Of a stretch of 64,000 nt of DNA, positions 11,227 to 21,648 are shown piece by piece. The position numbers and the translations under genes were made by a program. The stretch comes from Fusarium oxysporum f. sp. lycopersici 4287 (Eukaryota; Ascomycota; Sordariomycetes; Hypocreales; Nectriaceae). Under the pieces are notes generated by a model. It was not told the DNA's origin. It ran no database searches and saw only the letters and a program-made list of their open reading frames with translations. The stretch's first letter is position 1, and the number at the start of each line of letters is the position of its first letter. The DNA is taken from positions 4,928,573 to 4,992,572 of the forward strand of contig NC_030988.1 of the NCBI RefSeq assembly GCF_000149955.1, written 5' to 3'.

Positions 11227-11980
11227 ATTTTTCGTCTGGGTGGCTGTAACGAAGCCAGATCTCCTACTGGAGCAAAAGACGTGCTGAGCTAGCTAGGTAC
11301 AGGGAAACCCCGCTTCCTTCACCATCCAGCATACCAATGGCACAAAAGGTGCTGTATTTCTCAAGCCCGTCACCCGTCAGCGGGTTCGGGGGCAATCTAC
11401 TGTCGAGCTTTTTTCCACCGACCAGAATTCTCTCACGCATCACTACATCTGCTGACGCAGTCCACAATCTCCAGTAACCAAGTTGTAGCTCGTAGTCGAC
11501 TGTCGTGGCGGCAGGGAAAAACCTTGGGAAGGAATCAGAGGCCGGCGGTGCGGCTTGCCTTCAAAGGGGAAAAACCCATCGCAATCGGCGTCGTTGATCG
11601 GGAGGATGTCGCTACCGATGCCACGGGCACCGTCCTCCGATATCTAAGGCGTTCTGGTTCTGAGGTGCCGCCATTAGATCCGACAAAGGTGTTGTCAGAG
11701 AAGGTGAACTCTCCAAAATTCCTTCTCTGAAAACTGCTGTTAGGGAGCCGATGGCGTCCCCGCAGTATTGTGTGGCCGAGTAGCCCGTAGAAAATCCCGC
11801 TCCTAACAGTGCACTAACAGTGCGTGCCAAGAAAGAATTTTTACAGGGGAGAGTTGAAAAGGAAAGTGAGATTTGATATGTAAGTTGGTTATAGGGTAGG
11901 CGTGGTGGGTGAGCAGAAATGTACAGTCGTGAAGAAGGGGGAAGTAGGGGCTGGAGCAAATGCGGGCCCAGGAGGTTACT
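11227..11980. other. Intergenic region, no gene recognised
   Basis: Only short open frames occur, none with a known domain, including a 130-codon minus frame at 11612-12004 that runs into the MITE. I see no RNA gene signature. Confidence 0.3.
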
Positions 11981-12252
11981 TATCCCTTTGAGCGGTACAG
12001 CCATTCAGGAGGTCACTCACCCCACTTTGCTTAGTCATAAGATTAGTACTTGCGGAGTACTTGAGGGGTACCGGAAGTTCGTAAGATATTTGCTATGTCT
12101 GTAAGATAGCTCTTTGTAACAATTAAAATTGCTGGGACTTTTACCATCATACAAATTAGTATTTGGGAGAAGTACCGTTTGTTTTATTCATTTTGATTAG
12201 TCCTACACCCCTGTCGTGACCCCGCTGAAGGGCTATACCGCTCAAAGGGATA
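11981..12252. mobile_element. Small MITE with ~36-bp inverted ends flanked by TA
   Basis: Left end TCCCTTTGAGCGGTACAGCC (from 11983) and right end, read inverted, TCCCTTTGAGCGGTATAGCC (to 12250) are near-identical, and similarity continues through TTCAG..GGTCAC for about 36 bp. Both ends are flanked by TA (11981-11982 and 12251-12252), as for Tc1/mariner/pogo-type insertions. The roughly 200-bp interior has no coding capacity. I infer a non-autonomous element. Confidence 0.65.
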
Positions 12253-12680
12253 GTCCTACTGTACCAATTACCACGGGTATTAGGCCTAATACCAGTTTTT
12301 GTGGCCCGTGCACTTACCCCATTTCGACTTTTCCCCGATCCGTTGAATCCTGTCAGCCGAGGACAGCGGCTACCCTATGGCTACTGAGGCAAGATCTTTG
12401 TCAGCGGCGGGGCCCCACGTAGGGAGATCTCGTTCAGAGTTGTCAGTGTGCTGGCCTTCTGAAGTTTGGCCCTGCCCGGCGTAATAACTTTCATTCATTC
12501 ATTAGGGTCCCAGAAAGCCACTGATCAGCGAAATCAACAGTCCAACTCCTATCGACGTAATTTTACAGTTAGCTTTCTGGCTTGATAACTCTTTTGTTGA
12601 CCTTAAACTCCTTTTCCTTTTTTCGCTTTCGTTAAGGCTCGAATCCTGACGCGACAGATGAAACTTCTACGCGGATTACC
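12253..12680. other. Upstream region of the GCN5 paralogue
   Basis: No gene. The last ~100 bp are pyrimidine-rich (CTCCTTTTCCTTTTTTCGC at about 12610-12630), a common feature of fungal promoters, just before the start codon at 12681. Confidence 0.3.
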
Positions 12681-13868
12681 ATGAGCTGCAACAATCGCAA
12701 TGACTTTGTGCCCTCGCTTCCGGCACAGGAGGGACTTGGGAAGGGGCCCATTCCACTTCCTGAGAAGGTATTGCCGTCCTCAACATTGTACTCTACCTGT
12801 GTATGTGACTAACCTGCAATGTAGCCCGCAGTTATTGAAGAACGTAACGGCGAGATAGAATTTCGTGTCGTCAACAATGATGGTGACCGGGAGAGTCTTA
12901 TCGTCCTGAGTGGGCTGAAATGCGTCTTCCAGAAGCAGCTACCGGAAATGCCTAAGAGCTACATCGCGCGCCTCGTCTACGATAGAGCTCACATATCCAT
13001 TGCCATTGTGAGGAAGCCGTTAGCAGTAGTAGGTGGTATCACATACCGGTCGTTCAAGCACCGCAAGTTCGCCGAGATTGTCTTCTGCGCCGTCTTATCA
13101 GACGAACAGGCCAAGGGCTACGGGGCTCACCTCATGTCGCATCTGAAGGACTACATTAAGGCATCATCAAATATGATGCATCTCCTGACCTATGCCGACA
13201 ACTCGGCCATCCCCTATTTCAAGAAACAAGGGTTTACAAAGGAGATCACTTTGGATGACTCAATTTGGAAGGGGTGTATAAAAGACTATGAGGGCGGAAC
13301 TCTTATGCAGTGCTCTATGCTCCCAAGGGTTCGCTACCTAGAGGTAGGCCGCATGCTCCTCAAGCAGAAGAAATGCGTCCGTGCCAAAATACAAGCCTTT
13401 AGTAAGAGCCACGTGATCCATCAACCTCCGGAACAGTGGGAGAACGGCCTTACTCCGATTGATCCCCTATCCATCGACGCAATCCGGGCGTCAGGTTGGT
13501 CACCTGGTATGGACGAGCTGGCTAGGCAATCCCACCACGGCCCGAATTACAAGCAGCTGTTACATCTCTTAAATGACCTCCAGGACCATCAATCATCGTG
13601 GCCATTCCGGCAGCCTGTCAGCGAGGACGATGTCGCCGACTATTACGAAGTCATCAAGGAACCAATGGACCTAAGTACTATGGAGGCCAGGCTGGAAGCG
13701 GAACAATACATGACACCTGAGGATTTTATTAAAGACGCCAGGCTCATCTTTGACAACTGTCGACAATTCAATGGTGAGAATTCGCTCTATGTGAAGTGTG
13801 CCAACAAGTTAGAGAAGTACATGTGGCGGCAGATCCGCAAGATCTCCGAGTGGTCGCATTTGGAGTAG
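12681..13868 (+). CDS. Extra copy of the GCN5 histone acetyltransferase, GNAT plus bromodomain
   Basis: Two exons (12681-12767 and 12825-13868) with a 57-nt intron (GTATTG...GTAG, branch-like GACTAAC) encode 376 residues. The protein is a Gcn5-type lysine acetyltransferase of the SAGA/ADA coactivators, which acetylates nucleosomal histone H3. The GNAT core (about residues 40-190) has the catalytic Glu113 in KFAEIVFCA, the acetyl-CoA loop [16 protein letters not shown] and [11 protein letters not shown]. The C-terminal bromodomain (about 275-365) has the WPF shelf, the [14 protein letters not shown] loop and the acetyl-lysine Asn in [12 protein letters not shown]. The variable N-terminus of canonical Gcn5 is shortened. 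The many substitutions against the highly conserved fungal consensus suggest a divergent paralogue, not the housekeeping copy, but the frame is intact and key residues are kept. A decayed helicase follows; the LaeA-like/PKS block is about 5.5 kb downstream. Confidence 0.85.
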
Positions 13869-14606
13869 TATGATAGCATGACTTGGTTACTTGAAGCACC
13901 ATGGATAACTTTCCCGCCTGCGAGTCTGTCGGCGTAGACTGCACAGCACGCAATCCACGCCTTCATGTTCTTCCAATGCAGCGGCTTCAAGTACGGCCAT
14001 ACCAGAGCCCTGGGGGAACTTTGTTGACTAGAAAAAGCCTCTTCGCCAATTGGTCAAAGGTTGGCCAGATGATAGGAGTGGTTGCCAGAGATGGACGCTG
14101 TACGAACGACAATCAAATTCGCGATCGCCATTGGCCACCTCGATGAGAAATGACCCAGATCCCGCTAGCCCATTAAATTGATTAATACTAAATGTAAAAC
14201 CATCGTAGAATTAAAGATGGGCACTGCGTCAGCCGCCAAAAATAAGAAACTGAACACTTGGAGGAATTGGGCTTCAAGTTGACTTGCGACTAACCTTCAC
14301 AAGGACCAAGGAGAAGAGCGATGAACTAGACGAAAAGAACAAGGCGAGATCCACAAGTACTTGGCGAGATTAAGGCAAGAACTAGAGAGGTGTATGTATT
14401 TTTAGCTTCAGAATCCTTTGGGCATGGCTACCGGGCGTAATAGACTTTTCTGTCTGTAGGGGACAGCCAGGGAATAAAAGCCTAGAATGAGTTCTATAGC
14501 TATTAGCATTCGATTATCAAGTCACTGCATAAAGAGAAGCTTTGTGGGCGCGTGTTAAAGTTCGCTCTCCCAACGCCTCATCACTCCAGGAATAGCCGCC
14601 CCCAGG
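13869..14606. other. Intergenic region between GCN5 paralogue and helicase relic
   Basis: No gene recognised. It may include the eroded 5' part of the helicase pseudogene, since only about 390 residues precede the helicase core whereas the family usually has a longer N-terminus. Confidence 0.3.
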
Positions 14607-17600
14607 GTGCGCGCCATCGTGTCAAACAGCTCGCAGACCACCAAGGCTACCCCTGAAGATTCTTTCGATGAACTTCCCAGTAAAACCCATCCCGAATCAA
14701 GTCAAACATTGTTTCTTCTGAATCAGTTGAGTTCTCAACCATCGGCCTTGACTAAATGGAGTGAGTTCATGGACAAGCTCATTCAGCAAAACGATAAGAA
14801 TTTCATAAGAGCGACTAATGAGCGCTCGCCAAAGGCGAAGCGAAGTGAGGTTAAGTCAGAAAAAGAGCGATTGTTACGACCACAGAAGGCCTTCAAACAA
14901 CTCACTGCCCCGACGGATGAGTATAGGGCACTTTGTAGGAAACGCGAAGAGCTTACCCAAGTCATTACTCAAGCCTACGCCCAAGGCCTTGACACGGATT
15001 AGGACGAAGTTCGGCTTGATGACCTCATCGATGAAATCCAAGCGGTGGAGCATGTCCTACTCAAAACAATCGATGGCACTGGGCTAGATGTAGCTGACTT
15101 CCTTGGGACTGTCCAGAAACCAACGCATGGTCGCCCTCCTGCATCGGTCATTGTGAAGGACACTCAACCAATGTTTCAAAAGAGTGCCAACATGTCTATG
15201 ATGTCCAATGTTGCCACACTAGCAAGCGAGATGGGTACGCGAGTGGCTCATGAGATTCAGCTGCCCAAAGCTTCTGAGAACCGGCAGTACCCAGCAACAT
15301 CGAGGATTGAGGCCTCGTAAAGGAGGAGTGTTATCTCCAAGGGAAACAACGCTGTTGGGGCTCCTCTTTTCCCAAAAGACACCGCGAAACCCTCAAATGC
15401 ACCTTATCAGTCAAGACCGGCGACGAGATCATCAATGGCGGATCCCATGCCTGTGGATGCAGAATTTGATATCGATGACGACGGCTTTTCTAATCTAGAT
15501 GAACTCCAGCTCCAGCCAGTGCTTAAAGCTGTAAGAAACTTAGCACCAGTCAGTCGAAGTCCGCCTCAAGCGACACATCGTCACCCTGGCGATGAATTCA
15601 GTGACTCCAGAGACGATGAGGAGATGCTTGCTTTTGCACAGGATGATAAGACCCGTCAGTCCCACGTTCCCATTTCGCAAGACTTTAGAGAAGTCGTCTC
15701 GGAGACAACTGGTTATGCTGGAGCCGTTGCAAAGCCTCTAACCTCGTCAAAGAAGCTATTGACGTCAGTAGCGCCAGAGTCAATCCCTGGCGAGCTGATG
15801 AAACATCCGTGGTCACCTGAAGTTCAAAGGATGCTCAAAGACCGGTTCAAAATTACAGGATTCCGCCATAATCAGCTTGAGGCTATTAATGCAACATTGG
15901 GAGGTAAAGATGCCTTCGTCCTTATGCCAACGGGCGGCGGCAAGTCTTTATGCTACCAATTACCTGCCGTTATCAAAACTGGCAAGACTCAGGGTATCAC
16001 CATTGTGGTGTCCCCATTGCTCAGTTTGATGCAAGATCAAGTTGACCACATGAAAGCTCTAGGCATTCAGGCTGTCGCTTTCAATGCCGAGTACTCTGCT
16101 GAATATAAGAGACAGGTTATGACTGCTTTCGAGAAGAGAAGCCCAGAGGACTACATTGAGCTCCTGTATGTTAACCCCCGAAATGGTGAGCAAGAACACT
16201 ACCTTCAACAAGGGGATGCGAACCCTGCATCACAAAGGTAAACTTGCACGCATCATCATTGATGAGGCTCACTGCGTCAGTCAATGGGGCCATGATTTCC
16301 AGCCAGACTACAAAACTTTGGGCGAAGTCCGCCAGAGATATCCTGGAGTGCCGGTCATGGCTCTCACAGCCACCGCGACACAGAACGTCATCATCGACGT
16401 TAGGCACAATCTCGGAATGGACAACTGCCAAACGTTCTCACGAAGCTTCAATCGTCCAAATCTACACTACGAGGTTCACGGAAAGACAACGAATGCCAAA
16501 TGTATGGACGAGATCGCGTCGCTGATCATGTCCAAATATGCGAATCAGAGTGGGATTGTCTACACGGTCACACGAAAGAACGCAGAAAAAGTTGCGGAGA
16601 GTCTTTCGATCCAAGGAATCACCGCCAGGCACTACCACGCAGGCCTCGACCCCCAGAGAAGGTTGAGGTACAACTGCCTGGCAGCAGGGCCAGGTCAAGA
16701 TTGTCGTTGCAACAATTGCGTTCGGCGTGGGCATCGACAAGCCAGACGTGAGGTTTGTCATACACCACGGACTTCCAAAAACCTTGGATGGATACTATCA
16801 GGAGACGGGTCGCGCAGGCAGAGACGGAGAACCCTCCGATTGCATTATTTTCTATGGCAAGCAGGATATAAGGATCCTGAAAAAGTTGATCGCTGATGGT
16901 GAGGGTAACAATGAGCAAAAGGAGCGCCAGATGACTATGCTTAACCGTGTCACGGCGTTTTGTGACAACAAGTCTGATTGCCGTCGGGTTGAAATTCTTC
17001 GCTATTTTGGCGAGGACTTGAGTGCAGAGTAGTGCCGCAAGACTTGCGACAATTGCAAAGCTGGTTTAATCTTTGAGCAACGAGAATTTTCTGAGGATGC
17101 CATTGCAGCCATCAGGGTTGTTCAGGCGCAGAGGCGGATTACTGCGGTGCAATGCGCCAACATCCTCATGGGGAGGAAGTACCCCCCCTATGAGGCACGT
17201 AGCTCAGACGACTGGTATGGAATGGCAAAGAGCCTCAAGAAGCATGAGCTTATTCGAGTACTCGACAATCTGTTAGCCGAGAAGGCATTTCATGAAAACA
17301 ACCAAGTCGGACATCATGGCATGGCAATCCAGTATTTGAAACTCGGATCGACATACCGCCTGTTTCTCTCAGGGCAACGGAAGCTCATGTTATCGATTCA
17401 AGTGCAGGAAGAGAGTGCGACTAACAAGCTTTCCAAGACCCGGTCGAAGCAAGCCAGTAAGAAGCCGAAGGATCAGGATGTGACGGCCATGCCGTCGCCA
17501 TACATGTCTTTACCTGTTGGGCGATGGAAAAAGAAAACTCTTACCGTGAAAAGCGACGATGAGAATGGCTCCATGACTTTGAACGGCTATGCGAATGATA

Positions 17601-18128
17601 GGTTTATGATAAACGATGACGAGGATGAAGAGGCCTTTGAAGCGCTGCCTGACCACCAACCACTGAAGCCGCCCTCGCGATCGCCTGGGCTTCCAATACC
17701 CATCAGTGCCGAGTTGGAGGACTTGAACGAAATACGCCGGGATATTGTCGACGGTTTCGTCCAGGAAGCAAAGGTAGCAGAGGAGAAAATCCGAAAGCAG
17801 AAAGGGCTCAGATCACCACTGTTCACCAAGAAGGAGCTCCAGGTGATGGCTATACGGCGGACAACTTCTCTTAACAAGATGTCTAAGATTTCAGGCATCG
17901 AACTTGACAAAGTCATGATTTATGGACCGGAGATCCTACGTATCTTGCGGAGATACTGCAGCGGTTACCGTGAGGTCATGGATCCCAAGTGCTCTGGACG
18001 TAGCGACCAGGAGATTGTGGATCTGCTAAGTTCAGATGCCGAGATGGGGTGAGGATGCCTACGAGAATGAGGATGGGGAGGATTCTCCTTACTTCAACAT
18101 CAACAGGCACGCCGATATTCGGGTCTAG
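14607..18128 (+). pseudogene. Sgs1/BLM-type RecQ DNA helicase, inactivated
   Basis: Near-complete copy of a BLM/Sgs1-family RecQ helicase (3'-5' unwinding in recombination and fork repair). Visible in order are an N-terminal region, motif I MPTGGGKSLCYQL (about 15930), VVSPLLSLMQDQV, motif II IIDEAHCVSQWGHDF (about 16255-16300), ALTATAT, IVYTVTRKNAE, motif [14 protein letters not shown] (about 16797-16832), the RQC zinc region (SDCRR..., CDNCKAG), a winged-helix part and a C-terminal HRDC domain (about 17800-17980). Lesions are TAG at 15000, TAA at 15318 and TAG at 17030, plus frame changes near 16170 (one extra base), 16655, 16683 and 18046; the readable end is TAG at 18126. Because every domain is still legible, decay is recent or the gene was duplicated lately. 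Sequencing error is unlikely to explain seven lesions. It follows the GCN5 copy in the same orientation. Confidence 0.88.
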
Positions 18129-19362
18129 GTATTATTCGCAGGCGATTTGAGTCAAATTCTCCACCACAATAAAGTTGCGGGGTCAACATTGAGTAGGAAT
18201 ATAAACAGAACAACATCTACTACTTTATTCTATCTAGTCACAGAGAATAACCAGATGAGAGAAAATCAATCAGTAATAATATGGCGGGTTATATCCAATT
18301 GAACGAGTAATACCAGATGCTGCTCTGGCGGCTTTGTAAGGCAGCTATTCGACCCGGCGCCGGCATTGAATCCCACTTTCGGTATCAATATTAGCTGAAA
18401 GGTAAACTATTGAGGGATATCAGAGACTACTATAGCGCGATGGAGCTAGCTGGCACAAAACTCTTTGCCTTACCGGCCGGTTTGGACAATTTCTGAATCT
18501 CTTGGGGGGAAGAGAAAACAACCTCGGTCCATTGCCGTTTTCGGTTTGATGCAAACCCTGTCGAAGGCTTGAAAATGGCTTGCTTGACCAGCTGCAGCCA
18601 CAACAGCCCTTTCGCTGGGGTAAGCAAGGCAGACTTCGACACATGTTAGTCCGTGCGTAGGGACTGAATGGCGGATAGCTGACCACGTAGCTGATGCATA
18701 GGGCCATTGGGCGTGCAATGACACTTGTGACAAACTAACAAATGCAGGCGAGCAATTCGAAATGAGGGGACTGAATGGGCAATCATTGGCTGCGTATGTT
18801 CCTCAGTTGTGAGGTGACACGCCTACCCCGCACACCATGTCAGCATCAAGTCGTTGTTGGGCACACCGGCCCGCTCCGCGGAGATCGCTGAGTCCTGACC
18901 AGATGATCTGTATTACGGATTAGCCCTCAAACAAGAAAATGTCCTGCTGCATTACAGGTGTTAACTATAACCGAGCTAAGGTGGCCAGCTGCAAGTTTGC
19001 AGGGGCAGCTCATCAACTGCCGTCCGTTCGAAGGGGGCCCGAGCGTTGATTATTGACCAATTGACCCTCTGTGACATTCGAGTCCGGCAGGGGACGTCAT
19101 CCGTCGTTGCAGCCGGATGGTCCATGGCATTGTGGGTGGCTATGGTGGGGCTCTGATCGCAACTGAGTGTCCGCGATTACGATATTAAAAAAAAGTTTTC
19201 TATATTTTTAAAGAAGTTATTTCGTTTTTTCCTCTATGTTTAATTCTTATCTGATTTGAATCCTTTTCATCCTTTCTTATCTTTTTGATGAAAAACTTTA
19301 TTTGGCTTTTTTTTAAGAGACAAAACATCAGAACGCCAGCTTCTTTAACCAGAAAGAGAATA
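18129..19362. other. Intergenic region between helicase relic and methyltransferase
   Basis: No gene supported. The last 200 bp (19180-19320) are very AT-rich with TTTTTATCTTT runs, probably the 3' flank of the methyltransferase gene transcribed towards it. Confidence 0.35.
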
Positions 19363-20715
19363 TCAGGCAGTCTCCGGCTTGCGACCATATACAACATAGA
19401 ACTTCTCGTAGCTATGCATCCTCTGGTCTGCTAATGCTTTCCTCACATCGACAAGATTAACCTGTGTACCATTAGTCATAAGTTATGGCGGTTAGACAGA
19501 TGATGACATACCTCTATCTGTTCCTTGGTCCATCCCTTGACACGATGTAGCAAACCATAGCTAAAGGCCTGCAATCCACTCACCATATTGGCATGCCACA
19601 GCTCTCCGAATCTCTTGAGTCGTCGGTCCTTGGGCCATCCGTTGAGGGGAAGCTTATAAACCTTCTCTGTGACATCAACGAAGCCTGCCTCGATGAACCA
19701 TTGCTTCATGCTTGCAGCAAAGTTCAAGGGCCGGTTCGCGAGGATGCTGGCTTCCACTATGTTATCACACCACACCTTGAAGGGGTTCTTGTCGGTCAAA
19801 GAATCATCATCTGACTCCAGGAGACCCATAAGTTCTTGGCATTCCAGCCACCCACCGGGCTTCAGCCGTTCAAACGCCGGCTCAATAATCTGTGTCTTCA
19901 TATCTGACCAGCAACCTAGAGTTGCTCTGGTGTGAATCAAATCAAAATTACACCAGTCTCTGCCCTGGGGCCATTCATCGGTCCTATAATAGTCAGGATC
20001 CCTATTTGGCGCACAATTGAAAGGGAATACGTACGCGTCATCAATGATGAACTCGACATTAGGTGGCACGAGGTTGGTTTGGATAGGAGACAGGTCTGTG
20101 CCGATAATGCGAGCTTCGGGAAACTCATCACCCATGTCAATGGCCCAGCAGCCAGACCCTGTGGCGATGTCCAGTACTTTGTGGGGGGGATTAACGTGTG
20201 TGAAGGGAGAGAGGCATGCTCTCCCGTCCAGAAGAATCTTTAGGATATTATATTGTGTATCCAGTCGTTCTACTTCAAGTGAGTCATTCGGGTAGAGGTA
20301 CGCTGTGAGGTTAGATCCATGCATTACGAGCTAGGTTCAGGAGCAGAGATAAACTCACAGCCAGCGCGATAGGCATGGTATGTGCGGCCATTTTCCTTGT
20401 GAAACTCGTAGATGCTCTCTGCCACGGACGCGGTATCTCTGCCGTAGAGTGAGTCCAGAGACCTCAACTGAGAAAGTAATGAGGAATGGTGATTCTTACA
20501 ATGTAGCGCATGTGGTCCAGGGATTTGACTATCAAGAATGTAAGCATCCAAGAAGCGACGGCTCCATCATTTTGTCGCAAGCTCACATCGATTTCAATCC
20601 GCGATTTGTAATCGAGATACGTCTCGAAGCTGAACTCATAGTCGGAGAGGCTGTCTCGTGGTCCGTTTGGCGAGTCATTGGTGCTTATAGTCGGCATCGG
20701 ATCCCTTGGAGTCAT
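19363..20715 (-). CDS. LaeA-like SAM-dependent methyltransferase
   Basis: Class I methyltransferase of the LaeA/UMTA-like family; members regulate or tailor secondary metabolism, and the substrate here is unknown. The family opening NGRTYHAYRAG is split from YLYPNDSLEVERLD by an intron at 20303-20358. Motif I is VLDIATGSGCWAIDMGDEFP, followed by IIGTDLSPIQ, a Trp-rich linker and LKPGGWLECQE. A third intron at 19462-19511 leads to the last exon ending FYVVYGRKPETA with stop at 19363-19365. The N-terminal exon is uncertain: ATG at 20715 gives a Ser/Asp-rich leader, but the only GT...AG pair I see (20468-20499) is unusually short at 32 nt. A start at 20551, without that intron, is the alternative. 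It lies 0.9 kb downstream of the PKS on the same strand, suggesting co-regulation. Confidence 0.8.
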
Positions 20716-21648
20716 GTCTAATCTAGGTGACGTGATGCCGGTCGTTTGCTCTGGTAGCGAAGCTCCTGAAGAAATTTTGTGCAAAACAACAGGACAGGTC
20801 GCACCCCAGCAGGGGTTGAGCGGGATCGCCGGAGGTAGTGGGACAAGATGGTCCAAGCGGCTGGGCCCGTGAGGTATGCGCACCGGCGTGCTAGTTCTTG
20901 TTGAGAAAATAAAAGACAAAAAGAACAGATTGAGGCCGGATATAAGGCTGAATAACCCGGGTAAGATGGGACCCGAGGGTTTGGTTGCGCAAGGCAAATG
21001 CTGCGACACAGTGATCCAGACGATCGGGACGAGCGGGGTTAGGGGGGAACGAAATTGGAGGGCATCGGTTTTTAATAGGTGCAATTTCGTGTGCCGACGC
21101 TATGATGGATGGGTGCTAAGGCTTATGCCCCCCTGCCTAGAAACACTTTAAGCCGCATCCATCTAGGGATTTTTTTTTTTTTACTTATTCATTACCATAG
21201 GGATTAGAGGTATTTGGTCTGAATGAAGCCAATGAAGCCTGTGAACCATGACGAAAATCATGTGGAATATGACACATCCCTATCTTATCAGTTTTCGGGT
21301 CCTTACTAATGTTGAACACGTTTCCTTGCAATGGGTAACACAGCCATGAGCCGCGCACGCGACCTTCAATTGGTCATGGATCCCTGCTCGTGGCGTGTTC
21401 CAGACAGAACCCAATCCGCGCCAGGCAGTGAACCAGAAAGAACGGGCTTCACTGCTTTTCAACCGCGGTTCTAAATTCTGCGTTCTGGCGAGGTAAACTC
21501 TTATAAATCATACAAACAATCCAGAACATAATATAATATGATTGACGTAGGAAACACACGCTTTGTTAAGTCTCCACATCCCAAACCCATGGTAGCAATA
21601 ACAGTCACTCCCTCAGCAGGTGAAGTAAACTTTGCAAGGATTAACTAA
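20716..21648. other. Intergenic region between methyltransferase and PKS 3' end
   Basis: No gene recognised. A poly(T) run lies at about 21171-21182. The stretch should contain the promoter of the LaeA-like gene and the PKS terminator, but no specific element can be named. Confidence 0.35.

Noticed and set aside
12640..12656. GGCTCGAATCC resembling a tRNA B box
   Set aside because: No A box, acceptor stem or cloverleaf can be formed around it.
20464..21084. 206-codon minus-strand frame upstream of the LaeA-like gene
   Set aside because: Only its 3' part (from Met at 20715) is plausible as a first exon; the rest lacks coding character.
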